From Aradus depressus (taxonomy: Eukaryota > Arthropoda > Insecta > Hemiptera > Aradidae): a DNA stretch of 64,000 bases. A program made the position numbers and the translations under genes. Position 1 is the first letter of the stretch, and the number at the start of each line of letters is the position of its first letter. Location of the stretch: the NCBI GenBank assembly GCA_963662175.1, contig OY759214.1, positions 13,454,001-13,518,000 on the forward strand, in the 5' to 3' direction. A model generated the notes under the pieces. It was not told the origin of the DNA, ran no database searches, and was given only the letters and a program-made list of their open reading frames with translations. Positions 44,159 to 56,923 of this stretch are shown here, piece after piece.

Positions 44159-47100
44159 ATTAAGCCTATAAACCGTTAAATAGCGCAAATTTTTTGAAAA
44201 ATATTTTTATTTTGATTTTTGTGTAGGATTCAGATAATCCGGTCGTTCTCTATCAGTTTTAACAAATATTTAATCTATAAACCGTTAAAAAGCGAGAAAT
44301 TTGAAGAATGGAGTCGACCGAGCTCAGGATCGCCACTTAGAAATCTAGCTGAGGCACTTAGGTCAGATGTTTCAATCGGGAAGTGAAAAATAACTATGAG
44401 CACGTCGTCCTTCGGATGGGACTTTAAGCGATGTTCCAGGACTTTTTCGAATGTGAGGTACTCGATAATGAGACGTATGTTATGTAAATAAACCTGGGTA
44501 GGTGAAATTTCACTTAGGTTGAAAATAGCCTTGAGCACGTCGTCCTTCGGATGGGACTTTCCGGATAAATCTGAATCTGTCGTATCAGTTTTAACAATTA
44601 TTAAGCCTATAAACCGTTAAATAGCGCAAATTTTTTAAAAAACATTTTTATTTTGATTTTTGTGTAGGATTCAGATAATCCGGTCGTTCTCTATCAGCTT
44701 TAACAAATATTAAATCTATAAACCATTAAAAAGCGAGAAATTTCAAGAATGGAGTCTACCGAGCTCAGGATCGCCACTTAGAAATCTAGTTGAGGCACTT
44801 AGGTCAGATGTTTCAATCGGGAAGTTAAAAAACACTTTGAGCACGTCGTCCTTCGGATGGGACTTTAAGCGATGATCCAGGGCTTTTTCGAATGTGAGGT
44901 ACTCGATAATGAGACGTATGTTATGTAAATAAACCTGGGTAGGTGAAATATCACTTAGGTTGAAAATAGCCTTGAGCACGTCGTCCTTCGGATGGGACTT
45001 TCCGGATAAATCTGAATCTGTCGTATCAGTTTTAACAATTATTAAGCGTATAAACCGTTAAATAGCGCAAATTTTTTAAAAAACATTTTTATTTTGATTT
45101 TTGTGTAGGATTCAGATAATCCGGTCGTTCTCTATCAGCTTTAACAAATATTAAATCTATAAACCGTTAAAAAGCGAGAAATTTGAAGAATGGAGTCTAC
45201 CGAGCTCAGGATCGCCACTTAGAAATCTAGTTGAGGCACTTAGGTCAGATGTTTTAATCGGGAAGCTAAAAATAACTTTGAGCACGTCGTCCTTCGGATG
45301 GGACATTAAGCAATGATCCAGGGCTTTTTCGAATGTGAGGTACTCGATAATGAGACGTATGTTATGTAAATAAACCTGGGTAGGTCAATTTCTACTTAGG
45401 TTGAAAGCCTTGAGCACGTCGTCCTTCGGATGGGACTTTCCGGATAAATCTGAATCTGTCGTATCAGTTTTAACAATTATTGAGCCTATAAACCGTTAAA
45501 TAGCGCAAATTTTTTGAAAAACATTTTTATTTTGATTTTTGTGTAGGATTCAGATAATCCGGTCGTTCTCTATCAGTTTTAACAAATATTAAATCTATAA
45601 ACCGTTAAAAAGCGAGAAATTTGAAGAATGGAGTCTACCGAGCTCAGGATCGCCACTTAGAAATCTAGTTGAGGCACTTAGGTCAGATGTTTCAATCGGG
45701 AAGTTAAAAAACACTTTGATCACGTCGTCCTTCGGATGGGACTTTAAGCGATGATCCAGGGCTTTTTCGAATGTGAGGTACTCGATAATGAGACGTATGT
45801 TATGTAAATAAACCTGTGTAGGTGAAATATCACTTAGGTTGAAAATAGCCTTGAGCACGTCGTCCTTCGGATGGGACTTTCCGGATAAATCTGCATCTCT
45901 CGTATCAGTTTTAACAATTATTAAGCCTATAAACCGTTAAATAGCGCACATTTTTTGAAAAACATTTTTATTTTGATTTTTGTGTAGGATTCAGATAATC
46001 CGGTCGTTCTCTATCAGTTTTAACAAATATTAAATCTATAAACCGTTAAAAAGCGAGAAATTTGAAGAATGGAGTCTACCGAGCTCAGGATCGCCACTTA
46101 GAAATCTAGCTGAGGCACTTAGGTCAGATGTTTCAATCGGGAAGTTAAAAAACACTTTGAGCACGTCGTCCTTCGGATGGGACTTTAAGCGATGATCCAG
46201 GGCTTTTTCGAATGTGAGGTACTCGATAATGAGACGTATGTTATGTAAATAAACCTGGTTAGGTGAAATTTCACTTAGGTTGAAAATAGCCTTGAGCACG
46301 TCGTCCGTCGGATGGGACTTTTCGGATATATCTGATTCTGTCGTATCAGTTTTAACAATTATTAAGCCTATAAACCGTTAAATATCGTGAATTTTTTGAA
46401 AAACATTTTTATTTTGATTTTTGTGTAGCATTCAGATAATCCGGTCGTTCTCTATCAGTTTTAACAAATATTTAATCTATAAACCGTTAAAAAGCGAGAA
46501 ATTTGAAGAATGGAGTCGACCGAGCTCAGGATCGCCACTTAGAAATCTAGCTGAGGCACTTAGGTCAGATGTTTTAATCGGGAAGTGAAAAATAACTATG
46601 AGCACGTCGTCCTTCGGATGGGACTTTAAGCGATGTTCCAGGACTTTTTCGAATGTGAGGTACTCGATAATGAGACGTATGTTATGTAAATAAACCTGGG
46701 TAGGTGAAATTTCACTTAGGTTGAAAATAGCCTTGAGCACGTCGTCCTTCGGATGGGACTTTCCGGATAAATCTGAATCTGTCGTATCAGTTTTAACAAT
46801 TATTAAGCCTATAAACCGTTAAATAGCGCAAATTTTTTAAAAAACATTTTTATTTTGATTTTTGTGTAGGATTCAGATAATCCGGTCGTTCTCTATCAGC
46901 TTTAACAAATATTAAATCTATAAACCGTTAAAAAGCGAGAAATTTCAAGAATGGAGTCTACCGAGCTCAGGATCGCCACTTAGAAATCTAGTTGAGGCAC
47001 TTAGGTCAGATGTTTCAATCGGGAAGTGAAAAATAACTATGAGCACGTCGTCCTTCGGATGGGACTTTAAGCGATGTTCCAGGACTTTTTCGAATGTGAG

Positions 47101-50100
47101 GTACTCGATAATGAGACGTATGTTATGTAAATAAACCTGGGTAGGTGAAATTTCACTTAGGTTGAAAATAGCCTTGAGCACGTCGTCCTTCGGATGGGAC
47201 TTTCCGGATAAATCTGAATCTGTCGTATCAGTTTTAACAATTATTAAGCCTATAAACCGTTAAATAGCGCAAATTTTTTGAAAAACATTTTTATTTTTAT
47301 TTTTGTGTAGGATTCAGATAATCCGGTCGTTCTCTATCAGTTTTAACAAATATTAAATCTATAAACCGTTAAAAAGCGAGAAATTTCAAGAATGGAGTCT
47401 ACCGAGCTCAGGATCGCCACTTAGAAATCTAGTTGAGGCACTTAGGTCAGATGTTTCAATCGGGAAGTTAAAAAACACTTTGAGCACGTCGTCCTTCGGA
47501 TGGGACTTTAAGCGATGATCCAGGGCTTTTTCGAATGTGAGGTACTCGATAATGAGACGTATGTTATGTAAATAAACCTGGGTAGGTGAAATATCACTTA
47601 GGTTGAAAATAGCCTTGAGCACGTCGTCCTTCGGATGGGACTTTCCGGATAAATCTGAATCTCTCGTATCAGTTTTAACAATTATTAAGCCTATAAACCG
47701 TTAAATAGCGCAAATGTTTTGAAAAACATTTTTATTTTGATTTTTGTGTAGGATTCAGATAATCCGGTCGTTCTCTATCAGTTTTAACAAATATTAAATC
47801 TATAAACCGTTAAAAAGCGAGAAATTTCAAGAATGGAGTCTACCGAGCTCAGGATCGCCACTTAGAAATTTAGTTGAGGCACTTAGGTCAGATGTTTTAA
47901 TCGGGAAGCTAAAAATTACTTTGAGCACGTCGTCCTTCGGATGGGACTTTAAGCGATGTTCCAGGACTTTTTCGAATGTGAGGTACTCGATAATGAGACG
48001 TATGTTATGTAAATAAACCTGGTTAGGTGAAATTTCACTTAGGTTGAAAATAGCCTTGAGCACGTCGTCCGTCGGATGGGACTTTTCGGATATATCTGAT
48101 TCTGTCGTATCAGTTTTAACAATTATTAAGCCTATAAACCGTTAAATAGCGTGAATTTTTTGAAAAACATTTTTATTTTGATTTTTGTGTAGGATTCAGA
48201 TAATCCGGTCGTTCTCTATCAGTTTTAACAAATATTAAATCTATAAACCGTTAAAAAGCGAGAAATTTCAAGAATGGAGTCTACCGAGCTCAGGATCGCC
48301 ACTTAGAAATCTAGTTGAGGCACTTAGGTCAGATGTTTTAATCGGGAAGTGAGAAATAACTATGAGCACGTCGTCCTTCGGATGGGACTTTAAGCGATGT
48401 TCCAGGACTTTTTCGAATGTGAGGTACTCGATAATGAGACGTATGTTATGTAAATAAACCTGGTTAGGTGAAATTTCACTTAGGTTGAAAATAGCCTTGA
48501 GCACGTCGTCCGTCGGATGGGACTTTTCGGATATATCTGATTCTGTCGTATCAGTTTTAACAATTATTAAGCCTATAAACCGTTAAATAGCGTGAATTTT
48601 TTGAAAAACATTTTTATTTTGATTTTTGTGTAGGATTCAGATAATCCGGTCGTTCTCTATCAGTTTTAACAAATATTAAATCTATAAACCGTTAAAAAGC
48701 GAGAAATTTCAAGAATGGAGTCTACCGAGCTCAGGATCGCCACTTAGAAATCTAGTTGAGGCACTTAGGTCAGATGTTTTAATCGGGAAGTGAAAAATAA
48801 CTATGAGCACGTCGTCCTTCGGATGGGACTTTAAGCGATGTTCCAGGACTTTTTCGAATGTGAGGTACTCGATAATGAGACGTATGTTATGTAAATAAAC
48901 CTGGTTAGGTGAAATTTCACTTAGGTTGAAAATAGCCTTGAGCACGTCGTCCGTCGGATGGGACTTTTCGGATATATCTGATTCTGTCGTATCAGTTTTA
49001 ACAATTATTAAGCCTATAAACCGTTAAATAGCGTGAATTTTTTGAAAAACATTTTTATTTTGATTTTTGTGTAGGATTCAGATAATCCGGTCGTTCTCTA
49101 TCAGTTTTAACAAATATTAAATCTATAAACCGTTAAAAAGCGAGAAATTTCAAGAATGGAGTCTACCGAGCTCAGGATCGCCACTTAGAAATCTAGTTGA
49201 GGCACTTAGGTCAGATGTTTTAATCGGGAAGTGAAAAATAACTTTGAGCACGTCGTCCTTCGGATGGGACTTTAAGCGATGTTCCAGGACTTTTTCGAAT
49301 GTGAGGTACTCGATAATGAGACGTATGTTATGTAAATAAACCTGGGTAGGTGAAATTTCACTTAGGTTGAAAATAGCCTTGAGCACGTCGTCCTTCGGAT
49401 GGGACTTTCCGGATAAATCTGAATCTGTCGTATCAGTTTTAACAATTATTAAGCCTATAAACCGTTAAATAGCGCAAATGTTTTGAAAAACATTTTTATT
49501 TTGATTTTTGTGTAGGATTCAGATAATCCGGTCGTTCTCTATCAGTTTTAACAAATATTAAATCTATAAACCGTTAAAAAGCGAGAAATTTCAAGAATGG
49601 AGTCTACCGAGCTCAGGATCGCCACTTAGAAATCTAGTTGAGGCACTTAGGTCAGATGTTTCAATCGGGAAGTTAAAAAACACTTTGAGCACGTCGTCCT
49701 TCGGATGGGACTTTAAGCGATGATCCAGGGCTTTTTCGAATGTGAGGTCCTCGATAATGAGACGTATGTTATGTAAATAAACCTGGGTAGGTGAAATATC
49801 ACTTAGGTTGAAAATAGCCTTGAGCACGTCGTCCTTCGGATGGGACTTTCCGGATAAATCTGCATCTCTCGTATCAGTTTTAACAATTATTAAGCCTATA
49901 AACCGTTAAATAGCGCAAATTTTTTGAAAAACATTTTTATTTTGATTTTTGTGTAGGATTCAGATAATCCGGTCGTTCTCTATCAGTTTTAACAAATATT
50001 AAATCTATAAACCGTTAAAAAGCGAGAAATTTCAAGAATGGAGTCTACCGAGCTCAGGATCGCCACTTAGAAATCTAGTTGAGGCACTTAGGTCAGATGT

Positions 50101-50268
50101 TTCAATCGGGAAGTTAAAAAACACTTTGAGCACGTCGTCCTTCGGATGGGACTTTAAGCGATGATCCAGGGCTTTTTCGAATGTGAGGTCCTCGATAATG
50201 AGACGTATGTTATGTAAATAAACCTGGGTAGGTGAAATATCACTTAGGTTGAAAATAGCCTTGAGCAC

Positions 50269-52651
50269 GTCGTCCTTCGGATGGGACTTTCCGGATAAAT
50301 CTGCATCTCTCGTATCAGTTTTAACAATTATTAAGCCTATAAACCGTTAAATAGCGCACATTTTTTGAAAAACATTTTTATTTTGATTTTTGTGTAGGAT
50401 TCAGATAATCCGGTCGTTCTCTATCAGTTTTAACAAATATTAAATCTATAAACCGTTAAAAAGCGAGAAATTTGAAGAATGGAGTCTACCGAGCTCAGGA
50501 TCGCCACTTAGAAATCTAGCTGAGGCACTTAGGTCAGATGTTTCAATCGGGAAGTTAAAAAACACTTTGAGCACGTCGTCCTTCGGATGGGACTTTAAGC
50601 GATGATCCAGGGCTTTTTCGAATGTGAGGTACTCGATAATGAGACGTATGTTATGTAAATAAACCTGGGTAGGTGAAATTTCACTTAGGTTGAAAATAGC
50701 CTTGAGCACGTCGTCCGTCGGATGGGACTTTTCGGATATATCTGATTCTGTCGTATCAGTTTTTACAATTATTAAGCCTATAAACCGTTAAATAGCGTGA
50801 ATTTTTCGAAAAACATTTTTATTTTGATTTTTGTGTAGGATTCAGATAATCCGGTCGTTCTCTATCAGTTCTAACAAATATTAAATCTATAAACCGTTAA
50901 AAAGCGAGAAATTTCAAGAATGGAGTCTACCGAGCTCAGGATCGCCACAGAAATCTAGCTGAGGCACTTAGGTCAGATGTTTCAATGGGGAAGTTATAAA
51001 ACACTTTGAGCACGTCGTCCTTCGGATGGGACTTTAAGCGACGATCCAGGGCTTTTTCGAATGTGAGGTACTCGATAATGAGACGTATGTTATGTAAATA
51101 AACCTGGGTAGGTGAAATATCACTTAGGTTGAAAATAGCCTTGAGCACGTCGTCCTTCGGATGGGACTTTCCTGATAAATCTGAATCTCTCGTATCAGTT
51201 TTAACAATTATTAAGCCTATAAACCGTTAAATAGCGCAAATTTTTTGAAAAACATTTTGATTTTGATTTTTGTGTAGGATTCAGATAATCCGGTCGTTCT
51301 CTATCAGTTTTAACAAATATTAAATCTATAAACCGTTAAAAAGCGAGAAATTTCAAGAATGGAGTCTACCGAGCTCAGGATCGCCACTTAGAAATCTAGT
51401 TGAGGCACTTAGGTCAGATGTTTCAATCGGGAAGTTAAAAAACACTTTGAGCACGTCGTCCTTCGGATGGGACTTTAAGCGATGATCCAGGGCTTTTTCG
51501 AATGTGAGGTCCTCGATAATGAGACGTATGTTATGTAAATAAACCTGGGTAGGTGAAATATCACTTAGGTTGAAAATAGCCTTGAGCACGTCGTCCTTCG
51601 GATGGGACTTTCCGGATAAATCTGCATCTCTCGTATCAGTTTTAACAATTATTAAGCCTATAAACCGTTAAATAGCGCACATTTTTTGAAAAACATTTTT
51701 ATTTTGATTTTTGTGTAGGATTCAGATAATCCGGTCGTTCTCTATCAGTTTTAACAAATATTAAATCTATAAACCGTTAAAAAGCGAGAAATTTGAAGAA
51801 TGGAGTCTACCGAGCTCAGGATCGCCACTTAGAAATCTAGCTGAGGCACTTAGGTCAGATGTTTCAATCGGGAAGTTAAAAAACACTTTGAGCACGTCGT
51901 CCTTCGGATGGGACTTTAAGCGATGATCCAGGGCTTTTTCGAATGTGAGGTACTCGATAATGAGACGTATGTTATGTAAATAAACCTGGGTAGGTGAAAT
52001 TTCACTTAGGTTGAAAATAGCCTTGAGCACGTCGTCCGTCGGATGGGACTTTTCGGATATATCTGATTCTGTCGTATCAGTTTTTACAATTATTAAGCCT
52101 ATAAACCGTTAAATAGCGTGAATTTTTCGAAAAACATTTTTATTTTGATTTTTGTGTAGGATTCAGATAATCCGGTCGTTCTCTATCAGTTCTAACAAAT
52201 ATTAAATCTATAAACCGTTAAAAAGCGAGAAATTTCAAGAATGGAGTCTACCGAGCTCAGGATCGCCACTTAGAAATCTAGCTGAGGCACTTAGGTCAGA
52301 TGTTTCAATGGGGAAGTTATAAAACACTTTGAGCACGTCGTCCTTCGGATGGGACTTTAAGCGATGATCCAGGGCTTTTTCGAATGTGAGGTACTCGATA
52401 ATGAGACGTATGTTATGTAAATAAACCTGGGTAGGTGAAATATCACTTAGGTTGAAAATAGCCTTGAGCACGTCGTCCTTCGGATGGGACTTTCCTGATA
52501 AATCTGAATCTCTCGTATCAGTTTTAACAATTATTAAGCCTATAAACCGTTAAATAGCGCAAATTTTTTGAAAAACATTTTGATTTTGATTTTTGTGTAG
52601 GATTCAGATAATCCGGTCGTTCTCTATCAGTTTTAACAAATATTAAATCTA
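50269..52651. repeat. Trimer duplication at the right end of the satellite
   Basis: Three monomers ending at 50,268, 50,709 and 51,148 (minus frame starts) recur 1,321-1,323 bp later. Both carry TTCCTGATAAATCTG and AACATTTTGATTTTG variants. The first copy has a 2-bp deletion in GCCACTTAGAAA that the second lacks. Confidence 0.9.
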
Positions 52652-55600
52652 TAGCAGTTGCCCGGGGAACTTTGATTTTTCTCCCAATATCTTCTATAAC
52701 GCTATTCAGTTCCTCGACAGTACATTCATGATGTTATAATTTTCAATTATTCATACGGAATAAGGCTTATAGTCCTTCAGCTGTTCTAACGCTAGTAAGT
52801 TTTTAGGACCCCTGGGCACCACAGCTAGTATGAGCCTTTCAACGGCGGAAGCCACACCTAGTGAATACTTAGCATCGCTGGACGTCATAGTCAGTGCGTA
52901 CTTAAGAACGTTTGTGACCACAGCTAGTATGTGGCTTGCAACGCTGAGCACCACAGCTAGTACGTAGTTGGGAATGCTGGGCATCATAGCTAGTATGTGC
53001 CTTGCGACGGCGGACCCAACAGCTAGTACGTAGTTAGGAACGCTGGTCACCACAGCTAGTATGTGCCTCGCAACAGCGGACCCCACAGCTAGTACGAAGT
53101 TAAGAACGCTGGGCATCACAGCTATTAAGTGCCTTGCAAAAGCGGACCCCACAGCTAGTATGTAGTTAAATACGCTGGGCATTACAGTTAGTAAGTGCTT
53201 TGCAACAGCGAACTTCACAGCTAGTACATAGTTAGGAACGCTGGGCACTACAGCTAGTAAATGCCTTGCAACAACGGACCCCACAGCTAGTACGAAGTTA
53301 GGAACGCTGGGCACTACGGCTAGTAAATGCCTTGCAACAACGGACCCCACAGCTAGTACGATATTAGGAACCCTGGGCATCACAGCTAGTATGCTTTTGC
53401 AACGACGGACCCCACAGCTAGTACGTTTTTAGGAACGCTGGGCCCTACAGGTAGTAGGTGCCTTGCAACTGCAAACCCCACAGATAGTATGTAGTTAGAA
53501 CCACAGGGCATCACAGCTAGTATGAGTTTTGCAACGGCGGACCCCACAGCTAGTACCTACGAGTGAAATACGCTGGGCCACACTGCTAGCGCCTTGCAAC
53601 AGCAGACCCCACAGCTAGTACGTAATTAGAAACGCTGGGCATTACAGCTAGTAAATGTCTTATAGGTGCCTTGCAACAGCGAACCCCACAGCCAGTACAT
53701 AGTTAGGAACGCTGGGGCTGAGCACTACAGCTAGTAAGTACCTTGCAACAGCGGACCCCACAGCTAGTACGATATTAGGAACGCTGGACATCACAGCTAG
53801 TAAATGTCTTGCAACAGTGAACCCCACAGCGAATACATAGTTACTACTACTACATGTGAAATTCATGACAATCCGATTCATGACAATACGATCAACCGTT
53901 AATGAGCTAGCTCTATATTTATACTTAGTCCCCCCCCCCTCAACCCCGCCACCCGTTCAAAACTTCGGGACGCCACACTCCTTATTTTTCTATTTGGCCT
54001 TCAGGAATAATATATGCGAAATTTCGTGACAATACGACCAACCGTTAATGAGCTAACTCTATATGTATATTTAGCCCCCCCCACAACCCTCCTTCCTGTT
54101 CAAAATTTTGGGCCGTCACACACCTAATATTTCTATTTGACCTTTAGGAATACTACATGTGAAATTTCATGACAATTCGACCATTAGTTAATGAGTTAGC
54201 ACTATTTATATACGTAGGCCCCCCTTACAAACCCCCCTCCCGATCAAAACTTTGGAACGCCACACACCTTATTTTTCTATTTGGCCTTCAGGAATACTCC
54301 ATGTGAAATTTCATGACGATTCGCCCATTAGTTAATGAGTTAGCTCTATATTTATACTTAGGCCCCCCCACTACCCCCCCTCCCGTAAAAAATTTGAGCC
54401 GTCACACCGCCTATTTTTTTATTTGGTCTTCAGGAATACTACATGTGAAACTTCGTGACAATGCGACCAACTGTTAAAGAGTTAGCTCTATATTTATACT
54501 TAGGCCCCCCCACAACCCCCCCTCCCGTTCAAAACTTTGGTACGCCACACACCTTTTTTTCCTATTTGGCTTTTAAAAATACTACATGTGAAATTTCATG
54601 ACGATTCGCCCATTAGTTAATGAGTTAGCTCTATATTTATACTTAGGCCCCCCCACAACCCCCCCTCCCGTTCAAAACTTTGGGACGCCACACACCTTAT
54701 TCCTATTTGGCTTTTAAAAATACTACATGTGAAATTTCATGACGATTCGCCCATTAGTTAATGAGTTAGCTCAATATTTATACTTAGGCCCCCCAACTAC
54801 CCCCCCCCTCCCGTAAAAAAGTTTGAGCCGTCACACCGCCTATTTTTTTATTTGGTCTTCAGGAATACTGCATGTGAAACTTCGTGACAATGCGACCAAC
54901 TGTTAAAGAGTTAGTTCTATATTTATACTTAGGCCCCCCCACAACCCCCCCTCCCGTTCAAAACTTTGGGACGGCACACACCTTTTTTCCTGTTTGGCTT
55001 TTAAAAAGACTACGTGTGAAATTTCATGACAATTTGACCATTAGTTAATGAGTTAGCTCTATATTTATACTTAGGCCCCCCCACTACCCCCCCTCCCGTA
55101 AAAAAGTTTGAGCCGTGACACCGCCTATTTTTTTATTTGGTCTTCAGGAATACTGCATGTGAAACTTCGTGACAATGCGACCAACTGTTAAAGAGTTAGC
55201 TCTATATTTATACTTAGGCCCCCTCACAACCCCCCCTCCCGTTCAAAACTTTGGGACGCCACACACCTTTTTTTCCTATTTGGCTTTTAAAAATACTACA
55301 TGTGAAATTTCATGACGATTCGCCCATTAGTTAATGAGTTAGCTCTATATTTATACTTAGGCCCCCCCACAACCCCCCCTCCCGTTCAAAACTTTGGGAC
55401 GCCACACACCTTTTTTCCTGTTTGGCTTTTAAAAAGACTACGTGTGAAATTTCATGACAATTTGACCATTAGTTAATGAGTTAGCACTATTTTTATACTT
55501 AGGCCACCCTTACAACCCCCCCTCCCGATCAAAATTTTGGGACGCCACATAGCCTATTATTCAATCGGGCTCAAAAGAATGCTACAAGGGCAGTTTCATA

Positions 55601-55685
55601 AAAATCCGTCCAGCGGTTTGGGCGTGATGCTGGAACAAACATACATACAAACAAACAAACCCCGTTTCAGCTTTATTAATATAGA
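52652..55685 (+). mobile_element. Element D, right copy
   Basis: It begins AGCAGTTGCCCGGGGAACTT directly against the satellite; 12 bases of the left hairpin arm are missing compared with 29408. The order is the same as the left copy: 66-bp repeats (52,800-53,840), a trinucleotide run (53,842-53,853) and roughly 145-bp C-rich repeats (53,900-55,550). It has a fuller 3' end, including CCGTCCAGCGGTTTGGGCGT, ACATACATACAAACAAAC and GTTTCAGCTTTATTAATATA. It has no LINE insertion. Confidence 0.8.
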
Positions 55686-55919
55686 AGATTAGTTTTTCAG
55701 AAATGTATTCGGACATTAATTTAGGGTTACCAGGTAGCTATTTTTTAGAAAGTATGTTCTCTATTTTACCGTTGATCTTTCTCAATGTTTCTTTGTTGAC
55801 AAAATTATTTTCACAAAGGAATTTTCACTGAACAGCGTATAACAATACAAACAGAACACAAATTATTTTGGATTCAATTGATTCAAAAATAGCAACAATA
55901 CTTTATATAAGATCGTTTT

Positions 55920-56177
55920 AGTTATTATGACTCATGCCCGGGGTTTAACTACGAGGTCATATCGCCTACTACCAGAGCCCTCATTAATTACTTTGGTGGA
56001 CAAGACCCTACTATGGGAGACCTAAATTTTTTTAGTAGGGGTTTTTAACGAGAATCTGATATCTCACAGGCTCGGTACCATCGCTTAACATTTCATCCGA
56101 AGGACGGAGTGCTTAATATTATTATACCTCCCACATAAAATAAACTAAGGGCCTCGTGCGGGTTTCGAAGTTCTGAG
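55920..56177 (-). mobile_element. SINE family A, head truncated
   Basis: Minus-strand copy starting TATGACTCATGCCCGGGGTT and ending GGGCCTCGTGCGGGTTTCGA. It contains CATCCGAAGGACGGAGTGCT. The tRNA head beyond the B box is lost. Confidence 0.92.
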
Positions 56178-56284
56178 CAAACTAGTGCGATTTTTGTAAA
56201 TTATGTCTGTTTTGAAAATCACATGGTTTTCTTGGGATGACGAAGCATGAACACTATATATTGTATGTATGTATTTACTATATT

Positions 56285-56396
56285 CTTTTTTTTTTTTTTT
56301 TTTTTTTTTTTTTATCAATTTATATATATATTTATATATATAAAATCTGCATTAAAACACAAATATATATATATTTGTGTTTTAATGCAGATTTTA
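56285..56396. repeat. Poly-T run and 50-bp palindrome
   Basis: A run of T at about 56286-56313 is followed by a near-perfect palindrome (AAATCTGCATTAAAACACAA at about 56342 and its complement ending near 56394) around an (AT)n centre. It is cruciform-prone. Confidence 0.88.
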
Positions 56397-56827
56397 CAAG
56401 AACAGAACATACATTAATATTAATTGTGAGATCCAGAGATGTCATTACTACATAGTCAAAGGGTTGCCAAGATGAACTTTTAAACAAAAATAAATAGAGT
56501 AATTTAACTTATTTTGACTTGTCCCGAACCGGACAAATGTATTAAAAAATTAATGAATATTAAAAATAAAGTAATAGGCTAATTTTTATAAAGGAGATAT
56601 TTTTATGTAAATTGTAGTTCGCCACATGACCGCAAGGTACTGTTGCAGGCTGAACATATCCTTGCATTTCACAGTATTAAATATTGAAATTCTTTTTACA
56701 ATAAATATATTAAGAAGTTCAATATTATCTATATACTCTAATGATGTATATTTTTCTATTCATTACAGAGATTTTAAAAAATATTGGTAGCAATACGTAG
56801 ACATTGATATTTTTTAACCTAATTAAG

Positions 56828-56923
56828 ATGGCGGTGAGTCTTTTAGGTTGGAATCCTTAACTTGGTGCACGTTGTAGTGTTTGTGAAAGTTAGTTGTTTG
56901 TAAATCTACATTTAGATTTAGAA
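56828..56923 (+). promoter_or_regulatory. RpL10Ab leader with possible short uORF or 5'-UTR intron donor
   Basis: AAGATGGCGGTGAGT at 56825-56839 contains an ATG, giving a ten-codon uORF, and a consensus splice donor (GTGAGT at 56834). An AG-ending acceptor candidate lies just before the start codon (ACATTTAG, about 56914). Either reading is possible. Confidence 0.4.

Larger units (their letters stand above)
33692..52651. repeat. 441-bp satellite array, SINE-derived, about 43 monomers
   Basis: Monomers are 441 bp, with eight 438-bp variants (GTCAATTTCTACTTAGGTTG in place of GTGAAATATCACTTAGG, near 34.84, 36.14, 37.02, 39.66, 40.54, 41.42, 44.06 and 45.38 kb) and one 439-bp monomer near 50.95 kb. 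Each monomer has two copies of GAGCACGTCGTCCTTCGGAT and two of CAGTTTTAACAA with ATAAACCGTTAAA, so it is internally duplicated. The section from the complement of the SINE B-box area through CCTTCGGATGGGAC, TTAAGCGATG, GAGGTACTCG and GGGTAGGTGAAATTTCACTT aligns with SINE family A. A 78-87-codon minus frame (starting MLKAIFNLS) occurs in 35 monomers but is not considered a gene. Confidence 0.97.

Noticed and set aside
33692..52651. A family of 35 small tandem protein genes on the minus strand
   Set aside because: The frames follow from a recently amplified satellite whose source is a non-coding SINE. There is no promoter, domain or codon signal, and variants lose the start codon freely.
33692..52651. 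CRISPR-like repeat array
   Set aside because: Whole 441-bp units are repeated with no unique spacers, and the DNA is eukaryotic.
33692..52651. Hammerhead ribozyme or CENP-B box inside the satellite monomer
   Set aside because: No CTGATGA...GAAAC core on either strand, and no match to the spaced TTCG/CGGG pattern of a CENP-B box was found by eye.
52751..53383. A 210-codon gene of 22-residue repeats
   Set aside because: It is the 66-bp minisatellite read on one strand; no start context or non-repeat domain supports a gene.
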